Shown here one piece after another: positions 12,441-25,081 of a stretch of DNA of 64,000 nt (its first letter is position 1; each line of letters opens with the position of its first letter). The position numbers and the translations under genes are program-made. The DNA comes from Forficula auricularia (Eukaryota > Arthropoda > Insecta > Dermaptera > Forficulidae). Location: positions 4,052,369 through 4,116,368 of the forward strand of contig JALMQS010000225.1 of NCBI GenBank assembly GCA_024734495.1, given 5' to 3'. The notes beneath the pieces are model-generated. The model was not told the origin of the DNA and made no database searches. It saw nothing but the letters and a program-made list of their open reading frames with translations.

Positions 12441-14743
12441 AAAAAAAAAAAAAAAAAATTTAATCAAAAACTCAACAACCTTATAGATTTGGGGGGGTTT
12501 AGATTACTGGGATTCGGACCGATTTCTCAGCATTTATACCCTCGACCTACATTTTTCTTGGCAAAACTATATAAAATTTTGAATTTACTGTCATTCTAAG
12601 GCAATTATTATGTTACTAAATTGAATTTAAAACTCATATGGGGGTGCTAATTCAACAAATAGATACATTCTAGCAAAATTAATAAAAAGTGTTATTTAAA
12701 ATATCGTCGATATTATCAATTACGAGCATTTGAATTGAGTGGGGATCAATCCAGGAACATTCAATTTATAAACACTTAACAGACGAAAGGATTATGTTAT
12801 TCTTGGGGAAAACTATTTAAAATTTTGATTTAAATCTAATTCTAATTATTCAATGGAGATATTAAATTAAAAAATAATTTTCGCTACAAACAAACAAACA
12901 TAGATTCCTCCCTTAATTAATAAGAAGAAAAGTAATCAAAAACTCACCTAAGTTATCAATTTGGAGCCATTTAGATGACTAGGAATCGAAGCAAGATAAT
13001 TTAATATTAGGAAAACTATATACAATTTTGATTTTAATCTCAAGCTAATCAATCATTCAATGGCAATAAATTTAACAAAAAAAAAAAAAAAAACAACGAT
13101 TAGATCATTTTAAGGCCCCAACTGCTGTGAATTTATACCCTTGAGCCCCAAAGGCTTAATTTATTTATTTTTAAAAAAATATATAAAATTGGGATAAAGT
13201 CAAAGTAATTATTTATAATGAAATGAAATATCAATTGGGCTGTCAAACATCAAAGAAGTATTTCAAAAGTATTTCAAAGATTATTCCGAACGAATTCTAT
13301 CAAAGAAACTAACCGATTATATCATTTTCATGTCTCCGACTTTACTGTGAATCGACTCTTTGAAATCGGAAAGGCCTAATCTATTTTTGAGAAATGTATT
13401 GTAAATATATAAAATTATGACATGAATGTAATTCTATTTATTCAGAGAAAATAATTAGACAATTAAGATTTAATTAGGAATCAATAGGGGTGCTATACAA
13501 ACAAACAGACACATTCTTCCATTAAAAAATATAAATTTTAACAAATAACTCATCAAACTTTTCACTTTCGTGTTGTGATTTGACTGGGCCTTGACCTAGG
13601 TGATCGGAATTTATTTATATCCCTCAAGCCGGAAAGGATTAAGTTTTTTTTTAATGAAAATGATGAGAGAAGAAATTACACCAAAACCCTGCATCCCCTA
13701 AAGCCCTCCATCGTGAAAAGAAGTGGGGATTTTATGGGTTGGGTAGTGGTCGAAGGTATATTAGAGAAAACCTATTGAAAATATTCAATTTAATGTAATT
13801 TTTAATAATCAGTGGACATAATTTATATTTAATAAATAATATTTATAGAAAAAGTATTTAAAATTTTGACTTCAATTTAATTATAATTATTCAGGGATAT
13901 TCTTATATTAATAAAATTAATTTAAAAATCACTTAGTGTTCAAAACAAATGACTAAAAAAGAATGTTTATCAAAACTTTATTTTCGTATATGTGACTTGA
14001 GTGGGGTTCGACCGAAGTGCTCTGAATTTATTTATAACCCGGAGACCCGAAAGGCTTAAGTTTTTTGGGGGGAATAACTATTGAAAATATTCAATGTAAT
14101 GTAATTTTAAATAATCAGTGTCCATAATTAGTCAATTAAATTTTTAAAAAGAATCTATAGGGGTGCTAAAACAAATAAATAGACATATTTTTCCTCTAAT
14201 AAGAAGAAATTGTAAGAAAAAACTCACTGAAATTATCACTGCTGTATCAAGCCTGTAAGACGCCCAAGCATCGAACCAGCTGCTCCGAATTTATATCTCT
14301 GAAACCAGAAAGGCTGAAATTATTTTTGAGAAAATTATTGATTTTAATGAAATTTTTCATAATCATTAGCTATAATTATTCAAATAAATTTTAACTAAGA
14401 ATCAATAGAGGGTGCTAAAGTTTAAATAAAAATCAATAGGAGTGCTAAACATGATGCGTACAAAGCTTACTTGATGTATTGTTAATCGTTTTATTGTTTG
14501 TATTTATATTTATATGTTGATGTTGTTGTTAAATAAATGTTTTAAATGAGATTACGAGTTCTTAATTAATATGATCGTAATAAACAATCAAAGCGACACA
14601 ATCTTCAAACTAATAAGAAGAAATTCTAACAAACAATTTACATAAATAATAATCACTTTCAAGACTGGGAGTTGCCCAGGGTTCGACTTAGCTAGAATTT
14701 ATATCCCTGAGACCCGATGGCTTAACTTATATTTGGTAAAACT

Positions 14744-16720
14744 ACAATATACCCATTGGTATATTGTATAATGAAATTGCAAAAGGAGGCGAATTGGAGA
14801 ATAAGGGTTAGAATAATATTTTTATATTTCATTTTTTAGATTTTATTAAAATTTTCACGTCAATGTATTTATTAATTAAATAAATCCGATAAAAAAATTC
14901 TTTCAAAATAAGTTGGTCTAAATATATAATTTACTTAACAAATTTCATGTTAAAATTAACTTCACATTTAAATTTAAATAGAAAGAGAGAATTACTGCAT
15001 GTTTGAATGAGTCATAGAGAGTTATTAAATAATCCGTTTGAATTTCAGTGGGAAAAACAATACAATTTATAATTTTGATTTAAAAAAAGAATTGAATACT
15101 TGAAATTGAGCAGTCGATGGAGAAGTTGAGATTTTGTGACGAGACAAAAACAACGCAAAACATTCTCAACTCCGGACTCTTACGGTGAGCTTCTCAACTC
15201 TGGACTCTTACAGAGAGCTTCTCGAACTTGAGCAGGGCCGTGCCTGGGTATATGGCCGCCTGCGTGCCAGTCTGTATGGCCGCCCCCAGGATAACATTAA
15301 AAAAAACTACTTTAATTTTTAATGTTTATTATTATACACAGGGCATCATACCGGGAAAAAAATCAGTTTTTGGTTAACCGAAATCGAGAACGAAAAAAAA
15401 TATTGGTTTTGTTCCCAAAACCGGTTTCTGAAAAGAAAAACCGGCTAAAAACCGGTTTTATGAGATTTATATGTTTGGATGAAATTTAAGAAAAAAAAAT
15501 GCACAAAATAAACATTTTTTTATTTAAAATTTAAACAAAAATAATAACATGAAAAAAATTATGGTATTGGTTTTATAATCACAGACAAAATTATCAAACA
15601 TAAAGAACAAGGAATAACCCTTAAATCTATACTAACATATTAGGATAACAAAGCTCAGTGGCCAATGGCAGATCTGGGCTGACTTGCAACTTGGGAGGTA
15701 TACAAAATAGAATTAATTTACTTACTTTAATAATAACATGAAAAAAAGTAATTATGGTATTGGTATTATAATCACAGACAAAATTATCAAACATAAAGAA
15801 CATAGGAATACGATAATTTAAAATCCTAGCTGCATGACTAGGTATATAAATACTACAACGACATAATCAGTTTTTATACATTTCTTATTTCTGAGAAACT
15901 CTTTTTAGATAGATTAGATTAGAGAAACTGTTTTTACTTCGTATCTTAATGAAAACAAACCGATTGTATTTTTGCCCAGTAAACAACTTGTAACGATTTG
16001 GCCGCCTCTTAATTTCGGCCGCCTGCGTGCGGTGCACGCAATGAACGCCCGTCAGGCACGGCCCTGAACTTGAGCATAGAAGAAAAACATCTAACTTGAT
16101 CGATAGAGAGAGAGGCTACATACTACATTGATATTATACACTCGTCACTCAAAGCTCGCAAAAATCATCACTTTTTCCATACTTCTCAACGCATATATTT
16201 ATTGGAGCTAACTCGCTACCAGGAAGGAAGCGAACGGAATAATTGGGACTTCATCGTGCCGAATCTGCCAGACGCCGATAATTCTATACAGGCGCACCTG
16301 GAAATCCCAAGATTGGTGCCTGAATTATAAGCGGGGTCCAGCTGACGGAAGGACGGATATACCTTTGGTGCACGAGGCGTGTAATATCGTCACATATATA
16401 TATATATATATTCTTAATAAACCCATTTGATACTGTTCAATTCAATTATTGATTCTCAAAGCAAAAAATAATAAATTCACATAATTAAATTTAACAATTC
16501 TCAAAACAAAAACTTACTATTATTGAAAACTTACACATCCTCCTTTTTGTTTTATTTGCATTTTTTTTTTATTCATTTTTTAACTTGCATTCAGTAACGT
16601 AGATTATTTTTAAATTCAATCAATTTCAGAAAGAAAGCACTAAGAGAGAATACCCTGAATACACCCACCACCATTTTCAATCACAAAACAACATCCAAAA
16701 TACTTATTACCCACTGCAAA
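14744..16720. mobile_element. Insertion in the satellite with a hAT element nested in it
   Basis: The satellite monomer stops at TTTGGTAAAACTA and resumes at CAAACTATTTAAAATTTTG. The inserted sequence, minus the hAT element at 15,233-16,066, is about 1.1 kb. It contains short repeated words (CAACTCTGGACTCTTACAG and relatives at 15,165-15,215) and a GC-richer stretch at 16,200-16,380 followed by an AATAAAC signal. LTR-like in character; not identified. Confidence 0.35.
15233..16066. mobile_element. Non-autonomous hAT element with perfect 8-bp target duplication
   Basis: Inverted ends CAGGGCCGTGCCTG and CAGGCACGGCCCTG are flanked on both sides by AACTTGAG (15,225-15,232 and 16,067-16,074). An exact 8-bp duplication and CAGGG-type ends are characteristic of the hAT superfamily. 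The 834-bp interior has no transposase frame. It includes CCGGTTTT-rich palindromic sequence and a GGCCGCCTGCGTGC end segment that also occurs near 49,800-49,855. Confidence 0.9.
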
Positions 16721-17374
16721 CTATTTAAAATTTTGAATATAATGTTATTATAATTCTTCAGGGAGATATATTATATTACTAAAATTAATTTAAGAATCAA
16801 ATAGTGTTCCAAATAAATAAACAGAAAATTTCAAAAAACTCATCAAACTCTTCGTGTGACATAATTGGGGTTCGAACTAGGTGTTCTGAATTTATTTTAT
16901 CCATGGAGCTCGAAAGAAAAAAAATTATTTTTGTAAAAACTTTTGAAAATGTTGACTTTAATTCATATATGCGAGACTACTTTCAAATAGTAATTCTTTC
17001 TTTGGATTAGATTTTTTTTTTTAGTCAATTAAATTTTAATTATGAATCAATAGGAATGACAAGCAAACAAACAGAAACATTTTTCCATTTATAAGAAAAA
17101 ACTCTAACAAAAAAAAACACCAAAAAATCTCTAACAAGGCTGAGAGCTGCCTGGTCTGCCCAGGTGCTCTAAATTTATATCCATAGGCCCGAAAGGGAGA
17201 AGTTGATTTTGGTAAAACTAGTGAAAACATGGACTTTAATATCTAATTAAAATTATTCAGGAGGAATAATTATTAAAATTTTGATTAATTAGGATTAATT
17301 CATTTTAATTTCTCAGCCCTGACTTGAAATCGACCCATGAGCTCTGAAAAGGTCATATTGTAATATTTACAATC

Positions 17375-17535
17375 GATGTTTCATCCGCCACTGCCCAATC
17401 TCCCTATCGCTTCCCTCCTTATATACCTTACTGTCCCTATCTCCCCCTTATACCCCCACCACTACCCCCTCCCTTACATACCCCTCCCTCAAATACCCCT
17501 TTATTATCCCTATCTCTATCTATCTCTTATATACC
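17375..17535. repeat. Pyrimidine-rich minisatellite, third tract
   Basis: Nearly the same sequence as the tract at 5,400-5,592, including the introductory TTTCATCCGCCACTGCCCAA, in the third higher-order copy of the array. Its conservation shows that the tract is part of the unit and was not acquired separately. Confidence 0.65.
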
Positions 17536-19497
17536 CTTCGAAAACAGAGGTGTTCTGAATTTATTTATATCCCTGAGGCCGGAAAGGCTTAAGTTTTTTT
17601 TGTAGAAAACCTTTTGAAAATATCCAATGTAATGTAATTTTAAATAATCTGTGTCCATATTTAGTCAATTAAATTTTTAATAAGAATCTATAGGGGTACT
17701 AAACAAATAAATAGACATATTTTTCCTCTAATAAGAAGAAATTGTAAGAAAAAACTCACCGAAATTGTGATAATGCTGTATCAAGTCTGTAAGACGTCCA
17801 AGCTTCGAGCCAGCTGTTCCGAATATTTATATCCCTGAAACCAGAAATGGTGAAATTATTTTTAGAAAATCTATTGAAAATATTCAATGAACATAATGAA
17901 ATTGTATATAATCATTGGCTATAATTATTCAAATAAAGTTTAAATATGTATCAATAGGGGTGCTAAACAAACAAATAGACACAATCTTCAAACTAATAAG
18001 AAGAAATTCTAAAAACAATTTACATAGATAATACAAAGATGATACATTCTTACCCTAATAAGAAGAAATTTTATAAAAAAACTTAATGAAATTATCAATT
18101 TCGAACCTGTGAGGTGACTGGAGATCGACCAAGGAGCTCTGAATTTATGCTCTTGAGACGCGAAAAACTTAATTTATTCTTGGGAAAACTAGATAGGGGG
18201 GGGGGGGGGGGGGGAAAAAAAAAAAAAATTTTCTTAATTTAAAAAAAAAAAAATGTTTTCAAAAAATTCAGCGATTAATTGATTTTAATGTTACCGCCCT
18301 GCCTTGGGATCGACCCATGAGCTCTGAATTTATACCCTTGAGTCGCGAAAGGTTAATTTATTTTTGGTAATACTAAATAAAATTTTGATCTTAATATCTC
18401 AGTTTTAAGTCTTATTATTCAGACGCAATTCTTAAGTTAGTATAATGCAATTAAAAATTATTTGGGTTGCCAAATTAACAAACAGATACATTCCATTAAT
18501 AAGAAGAAATTTAATCAAAATCTCATCAAAATTATAGATTTGGGGGGTTTTAAATTACTGGGATTCGAACCGATTTCTCAGCATTTATACCCTTGACCTA
18601 CATTTTTCTAGGGAAAACTATATAAAATTTTGAATTTACTGTAATTCTAAATATTTGAAGGCAATTATTGAGTTACTAAATAGAATTTAAAACTCATATG
18701 GGGTGCTAAATCAAGAAATAGAAACATTCTAGGAAAAATAATAATTATTAAAAAAATCGTCGATATTATCAATTATGAGCATTTGAATTGGATTATGTTA
18801 TTTTTAGGGAAAACTATTTTAAATTTTGATTTAAATCTAATTCTAATTATTCAATTGAGATATGAAATTAGTATGAATAAATTTAAAAATAATTTTAGGT
18901 ACAAACAAACAAACATAGATTCCCCACTTAATAAGAAGAAATGTAATCAAAAACTCACCAAAGTTATAAATTTCGAGTCGTTTAGATGACTAGGAATCGG
19001 AGCAAGTATTCTGGATTTAGACCCTTGAAACCTGAAAAGGATAATTTAATATTAGGAAAACTATATACAATTTTGATTTGATTTGAATTTGAAGCTAATC
19101 ATTCAATGGCAATAATTATGTTAATGAATTTAAATTAAAAACACCTTGGGTTTCAAACAATCAAATAGATACATTCTTCCAGTAATAAAAAAATTTAATA
19201 AAAAAGACAAAAAAAAACACCGATTAGATCATTTTAAAGAATATGTCCCACTGCTGTGAATTTATACCCCTGAGACCCGAAGACTTAATTTATTTTTAAA
19301 AAGAACATACCTATATAATGTTGACTTAATGTAACTCTAATTATTCAGAGACAATATATATATATATATATATACTAAAACATATTAACTATATAAAAAC
19401 TATATCAATTTTATTTTTATAAAAAACCTAAGCCTATGTGAAAACTGATTCAGTATATAGTATACACGTATCCCTCCTGGGGCAATCTTTAAATTTG

Positions 19498-20230
19498 AAT
19501 TTACACTTATAATAAATAAATCTTTATTCCTCGACCTGCTTAGAAGCACAAGTCCTCGTTGGCTAGGTCCTCCAAACATCAATACAATCTAGCTACAATA
19601 CATTAACAAACATCAATACAAACTAATTACAACAATTCAACAAATAATAAACAAAAAAAAAACAAAAAAGAAATAGAAATGTATGCTCATTTACAAATAA
19701 CATGACCATAGATTTCCATAAAAAGTCAAAAAGTAATTTAAAAATTCCGAGAAAAAACCCGATACCAGGAGCAAGCGACGCATTAGCCATCCCGGCATTT
19801 GCTATAAGTTGTTAAGGAAACCTGGTCAAAACCTTAACAAAGATGGTATGACTCTCTCTACCTCAGCTAATCTCTGCTTGTGAGAACTAAATAAAATTTT
19901 GTACAACTCTAGGACTTTAGGACTTGACAAAATTTATAATTGATTTAATCATAGGAGACAGAGGACTATAATCCCAAGTAGTAATTAATAGACTGTTCCA
20001 TAAATTAGGCCATATCCTACCATTTAATGCAAACCTACATATTAATATCTGAATTAATTAACTTGTAGGAACCAGAGATATTTAAATGAATACCATTCTT
20101 CCTTATAATCTAAATAACCATTTGAATCATCCTCATAACAAAAACCACCACTGGTTTCAACACCTATAATTCTAGTCCCAATCCTGGATTGACTACCCCT
20201 TTCAACCATATTATCTAAAAAAAAAAAAAA
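19498..20230 (-). pseudogene. LINE 3' fragment, copy 1 of a second family
   Basis: Minus-strand 3' end of the same LINE as 51,134-52,080. Shared are the tail AATAAAGATTTATTTATT (reverse of 19,500-19,520), the GGAGGACCTAGCCAACGAGG-like segment, a GTTTTGACCAGG region and GGGATTATAGTCC. The coding part is too decayed to give a frame. Flanked on the left by satellite remnants and a (TA)n run at 19,352-19,375. Confidence 0.7.
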
Positions 20231-21567
20231 TTATTTTAAAAATAAACAAAATATTTACCTTAGCAACGCAGAGATTTCCTTATTCCAGCCTAATTTCAAA
20301 ACCAACCCTTGCTTTTCCTATCTTTAAATGGAAAGAAGAGTTAACAAACACTCCTCCCCAAAAGAGACAAAAAAAGAACTAATAAAAACCTACCAAAAAG
20401 CTTCAAATTCGTAAGACAGCTTTTTGTTTACCCACCAGACACAAATGGATTTTTAGTATAGTTTCTAAATAAATGTGTACTTACATTTCTCGGCTAAGAT
20501 GAAACACAGTAGTTAATAGATTCACCAAGCAGATAGATGGTCTGTAGACCTGGAAAATAAAATTTAGTCAGAATTAGTCAAATAAAACATAAACAACACA
20601 TTTGTAAAATTAAATTGGAAGAAAAAGTGAAACTTTTTCATACTCGGTACACTGTTTGCAGTTTCGGTGAACTAATCAATTTATTAAATGGTTATAAAGG
20701 GTTGGAATTAGTGGTGTTTCACTAAATAAAAATTGAAATAAAGTTTATACAAAAGACGTCAGTCGGATGGTCAAAAAACCAGAAATATATAGAGTATCCA
20801 TTAAACTCAAACTTTATTTCAATTTTTACTTTACCATAGAGGGTATGATCAAGTATTGAATCGTGAATGAAAAAAGTGGTTTTTTCCTTCTTTTTTTCGA
20901 AATATCTCAAAAACGGCTGAAACTATTTTGATTAAAAAAATTGGGCGAAACCATGGCATTTCGGTCTACAAAAAAGCCCTAATAAGTGAACATCGAAAAT
21001 ATTACATTTTTCGAGATAATAATTGTTTTGTCAAAATGTCTGTTAGTTAGTCTGTGCGTTACCAAATTTTGTGGACGAGCTAGCTCAAAAACTAGTGTGA
21101 ATATCGAAACCAAATTTCACACGTAGTTTTGGTTCATTGAGATTAAGAGCTGATTAGATTTTGGTGCATCTCGACCCAACCCCCCTGAGTGGGGGGGGGG
21201 GGGGGGGGGGTCAAAAAATGAAAATCTTGGCCATTTACCAAACTCAACGAAATTTTGTATACATAATCAGTGGGACCCCAGAAGTCTAAAAATGCAAAAA
21301 CTAACCCCCCACCCCTACATGATTATAAATAATTTTATTAAATATTAAATATAAGTGGGGGGCAAGGTTGTATGGTAAAGTCAAGTGGATGGCCACATCA
21401 GAACACGTCAGCTTTTTTTCCTTAGCAGAAACATAGAAAAAAATTATTAATTAAGAAAAAGCAACTAAATTGTTTTTCTATGCTTCTGCCAAGGAAGAAA
21501 AAATTTTTAAACACTGCTCCGGAGAGAAGAAGGAAGCGTTTTATTTGTTCCCTTCATTGACCCCTTG

Positions 21568-21616
21568 AAACCCTGAAGAAGGAGGGAAGGATCCGCCGAA
21601 ACGTCGCCGTCGGTTT
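21568..21616 (+). ncRNA. Hammerhead-like ribozyme, 49 nt, core intact
   Basis: Stem I strand AAACC (21,568-21,572), core CUGAAGA, unpaired A, stem II GGAGGG-AAGGA-UCCGCC (one A.G mismatch), GAA, stem III ACG-UCGC-CGU, cleavage C at 21,611, then stem I strand GGUUU (21,612-21,616). All conserved core residues are present. Unlike the other motifs here it can form its stem III as a hairpin, so it might cleave as a monomer. It lies between the arms of the 20,822-24,197 foldback. A decayed relative is at 27,072-27,110. Confidence 0.7.
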
Positions 21617-21896
21617 GAATAGAAAGGAGGAAGGAATCCAATAAATTACACCTAGGCATTAGCCGCTGAAATAAAATAAATAAATAAAATAAAAACAAAT
21701 AAAGTCAATACACCTGCACGCAGGGTATACAAAATGTGATTACTCGAAAGGGAGGATTCACTAAATAATGAAATTGTATTTTGAATTGTATATGTATTAT
21801 TTTGTATTATAGAATTTGTATTGTCCTAAGCTAATAAACCTATAAAGATAACAATTGAAACGATATTATGAGGTTAATAGTACATAAGCTGAACCC

Positions 21897-22042
21897 CGAG
21901 AGGTGAACCGCGAGTAGAATTAGGTGTATACCGTCTTTGGAATTACTTTGGAATTCATTAGATAATCTATTGTCTTCTACTTGGAAATGAAAGTGGAAGT
22001 GGAAGTTTGTGTACACGATTTTAGGTCGCGGTTTAGCCCTCG
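21897..22042. mobile_element. hAT-type MITE, copy 1
   Basis: Inverted ends CGAGAGGTGAACCGCG and CGCGGTTTAGCCCTCG enclose 146 bp, flanked by CTGAACCC (21,889-21,896) and CTAAACCC (22,043-22,050). Sister copies at 28,857-29,022 and 38,184-38,333 share GGAATTCATTAGATAATCTA. Confidence 0.8.
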
Positions 22043-22199
22043 CTAAACCCTTAAAAACGTATGAAAGATATCATTTTTCAAATGAGTATAATAAATTAGC
22101 CACCCACTGTATATTATATATAATTGTGATCAACGGATGTTTAAGGTAAAAACGATACAAAGAATTCCTGAAAAATTATGAAAAAATTAATTTGAAAGT

Positions 22200-22410
22200 T
22201 TATAGATTCAGTTTATAGTAATTCAAATCTAAAACATGTTCATGATTAAAATTTGATTTTTATTTAAATCACACATAATTAATTATAAATTATTTATTAA
22301 AATAAATATTTCAATAAATAATTAATTAATTATGTGTGATTTAAATAAAAATTCATATTTTAATCAAATTAATCACAAAAATAAAGCTTCAACAGCTTCA
22401 TTACTAATAA
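22200..22410. repeat. Collapsed copy of the 29,383-29,877 foldback
   Basis: AAATCACACATAATTAATTA (22,265-22,284) is answered by TAATTAATTATGTGTGATTT. The sequence then runs on with CACAAAAATAAAGCTTCAACAGC, exactly as at 29,880-29,915. The ribozyme-bearing centre has been lost. Confidence 0.6.
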
Positions 22411-23418
22411 ATGTTCATAATTACATCAAAAAGAGACAAATGCTTCAAATATATGGATTATGTATAAATAATAGAAATCTGGACTTTTTTACTGTTGAGA
22501 AAGTCAATCATTAGGTCCATGATGATTAGGTCTAATCAAAGAAAGGCAAAATTTCGAAAAAAAAATTTGGGAATTCATTTACTAACCATATAAAAGGAAA
22601 TTAATGAAATAATTTAAATGAAAAATATTTGCAAAACTTACCTTGCATGCTAAGAAAATGAAGATTTTAATCGAGTTGTCATCAAAACGATCAGCTGTCT
22701 CGGCCATTTGGGCGCCATGTCATAGAGGTGGATTTGTAGATACGAGATAGTAATGGCTTAACTCGCAACTAAAATAAATAAAAACAGCCTTGATTTTAAA
22801 AATATATATTTTTTTGAATTTAAATATAAAGACAATAAAAATGTTAATTAATAAAATAAATCATTTTTTATGCCATTAATGCCCCCAGTTTAGATTTATT
22901 TTATAATTGTATTAAAAATAAAGATAGCTATATAAGAAACGTTAATAAAAGAATTAGAATGATTCGTGAATATAATTTATAAATCGAATTAAAAATTTGC
23001 GTTGGATGTAAGGGACAAAATAAAAAAAAAAAATAACCTGACGTGCTCTGATGTGGCCATCCACTTAACTTCACCATACAACCTGGCCCCTCACTTTTTA
23101 TTTAATTTTTAATAAAATTATTTATAATCATGTATTAGGGGAGGGGGCGGGTTAGTTTTTCCATTTTTAGATTCCTGGGGCCCACTGAATATGTATACAA
23201 AATTTTGTTGAGTATGGTAAATGGTCAAGATTTTCATTTTTTGACCCTAACCCCCCCCCCCCCCCCCCATTTTGGGGGGTTAGTTATTGCATTCTGAGGG
23301 TACACTGATTATGTATACAAAATTTGGTTGAGTTTGCTCAAATGGCCTAGATTTTTAATTTATAGCCCCCTTAATTTTGGGTCGATATGCACCAAAATCT
23401 AATCAGCTCTTAATCTCT

Positions 23419-23893
23419 TATTTATATCAGAGCTCGGCCGGGAACAGGAAGCCAGACATCGTGGCGAAGGACGGGTTGGGGACGGTGTGGGTTCTGAATG
23501 TGCAGATAGTGTCAGCGCTCCTCGGACTGGGGATTCCCCACAGAAACAAAATCAATTATTATAAGGGCAACTCCAGTCTGGTGAGCAACATTGCGGCAAG
23601 GTTTGGGGTGGGCTCGGGTTCTGTGAGAGTTGAAGCCATCACACTCTCGTGGAAGGGAGTGTGGTGGCATAAAGCAGTGCCTCCCCTTGTCGCCCTGGGA
23701 ATTTCCCAGAGAACTTTATGCAATATGACCGTCAGGGCGATGAGGGGTTCTTTGATGAATTTTTACAGTTTCAACAGGAGAACTTATAGCGAAGGAATTG
23801 TATATAGAATGAAAAAAAAGAAAAAATTTTTTTGTAAATATATTATGTAAAGGCCCCCACCTGTGTGGCCCAAAACTAAACGAAAAATCATTG
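23419..23893 (+). pseudogene. R2-like retrotransposon fragment (restriction-like endonuclease end)
   Basis: One frame, ending at 23,850, reads RKPDIVAKDG, then VWVLNVQIVS, ARFGVGSGSVRVE, LSWKGVWW and GSLMNFYSFNRR. This is the order and spacing of the C-terminal restriction-like endonuclease region of R2-clade non-LTR elements. The PD of the PD-(D/E)XK motif is present, but the following acidic residue expected in the VxVQ strand is Asn, so this copy is probably dead. Everything upstream (RT, zinc fingers) is missing. The insertion interrupts the right arm of a foldback element: the intact target reads ATCTCAATGGACC at 33,494. R2 elements normally insert in 28S rDNA, which is absent here. Confidence 0.85.
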
Positions 23894-24432
23894 GACCAAA
23901 ACTACGTGTGAAATTTGGTTTTGATATTCACTCTAGTTTTTGAGCTAGCTCGTCCACAAAAAATTGGTAATGGACAGACTCACTAATTAACAGACATTTT
24001 GACAAAACAATTATTATCTCGAAAAATATAATTTTTTCGATGTTCACTTATTAGGGCTTTTTTGTAGAGCGAAATGCCATGGTTTTGCTCCATTTTTGTA
24101 ATCAAAGTTTAAGCATTTTTTGAGATATTTCGAAAAAAAAGAACTTTTTTCATGCACGATTACAATACTTGACCATACCCTGTATAGTAAAGTAAAAAAT
24201 AGATTCTAAACTATTTCTATTTTGAATTTATAAGTGATATATTAAACTTATAAATCTTTTTAATGCACACTATTAAGATTTTACATATCAAAACGCAACA
24301 AGGATTTTGACCTGGGGAGGGAGCTAATACACATACACATAAAAACATATAATTATATGAACATTTTCGTAAAATGCCAAAAATAATTTTTTAGGAATTT
24401 CAAAGTTAAATAATTTAATTTAATATTATATT

Positions 24433-24690
24433 TCCTCTCTGAAAAACAACATTGGTATACAGGGGGGACTCCTTATCACTTGATCGAGAATTTATAGAAA
24501 AAATAAAATATTAATTTTCAAAAAACTTAACACATTTTAAATAGTAGATTTTCTATAGATTTAAATCAGTATAATTTTGATGGAATATCTAGAAAATAAT
24601 CACTTTTTTAACCCTCTCTGAAAAGCGACATTGGTACACGCAGGGGAGACCCTTATCACTTGATCGAGAATTTATAGAAAAAATAAAATA
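24433..24690 (+). repeat. Two ~80-bp direct repeats
   Basis: CTCTCTGAAAAACAACATTGG at 24,435 and CTCTCTGAAAAGCGACATTGG at 24,614 each lead into CCTTATCACTTGATCGAGAA and TTTATAGAAAAAATAAAATATT. The repeat distance is about 178 bp. The stretch from 24,700 to 25,080 is AT-rich with an AATCACCCTGTATA end-like word at 24,824 and no gene. Confidence 0.6.
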
Positions 24691-25081
24691 TTGACCCTGT
24701 ATACAAATGCATATGGTACGTAGATAGACAATAATATATCATATAAATTATATTTGAAGAGTTTTTCTCTCTGATTTAAAATAAAAGAGTTATAACAGTT
24801 ATAAAGAGAGGACAGACCGATGAATCACCCTGTATATCGAGAGAAAAACTGATAAAATATATTTGTTTTATTTATGTGAAATCTACCCAGTATTTAATCC
24901 ACTATTATTTTTTAAATAGTATATCACATAACAATTCAAACACACCCACAAAATTGTATATATTAGCGTAGATATGTAAATATTAGATAGGTTCCCTTGT
25001 TATGTAATTCCTAATTCAAAGTTCAAGATAAAAATTTCATTCCTAGAGATAGCTATTTATTAGATCAATAGATTTGCAAAG

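Larger units (their letters stand above)
3075..19340. repeat. Diverged satellite-like array with higher-order structure
   Basis: A succession of monomers of roughly 210-240 bp. Each carries the same ordered landmarks: AACAAACAGACACATTCTTCC, TAATAAGAAGAAA, a TTCGAACC-like word, CTGAATTTATACCCTTGAG, CCGAAAGGCTTAATTTATT, then GGAAAACTATATAAAATTTT. The landmark GGAAAACT-type word occurs at about 3,748, 3,970, 4,203, 4,443, 4,650 and 4,883. Distinct monomer types recur in the same order. For example, ATTACGAGCATTTGAATT lies at about 4,115, 7,571, 12,717 and 18,771, and AACTGCTGTGAATTTATACC at about 4,608, 8,084, 13,121 and 19,252. This is a higher-order repeat of about a dozen monomers, seen about 3.3 times. 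Insertions of transposons lengthen individual copies. No coding potential was seen. Confidence 0.85.
20822..24197. mobile_element. 3.4-kb foldback element with ~600-bp arms
   Basis: Left arm 20,822-21,412 and right arm 23,037-24,197 are inverted copies. TACTTTACCATAGAGGGTAT pairs with the reverse of ACCATACCCTGTATAGTAAA, and the arms meet at a GGCCACATCAGARCACGTCAG core. The right arm is longer because an R2-like fragment is inserted in it (23,419-23,893). Between the arms lie a hammerhead-like motif, a hAT MITE and a small palindrome. Another right half is at 33,197-33,832 and a left piece at 49,092-49,305. No transposase is visible; TA-flanked CAGGGTAT-type ends would suit a Tc1/mariner-related or unclassified DNA element. 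Confidence 0.75.

Noticed and set aside
6500..16770. TTCTTCAGGGG words in the satellite as ribozyme remnants
   Set aside because: They give CUGAAGA on the minus strand but no GAAA box follows. They belong to one satellite monomer type.
23377..23435. N-terminal part of the R2-like ORF as a gene start
   Set aside because: These first codons come from the foldback arm that the R2 fragment interrupts, not from the R2 element.
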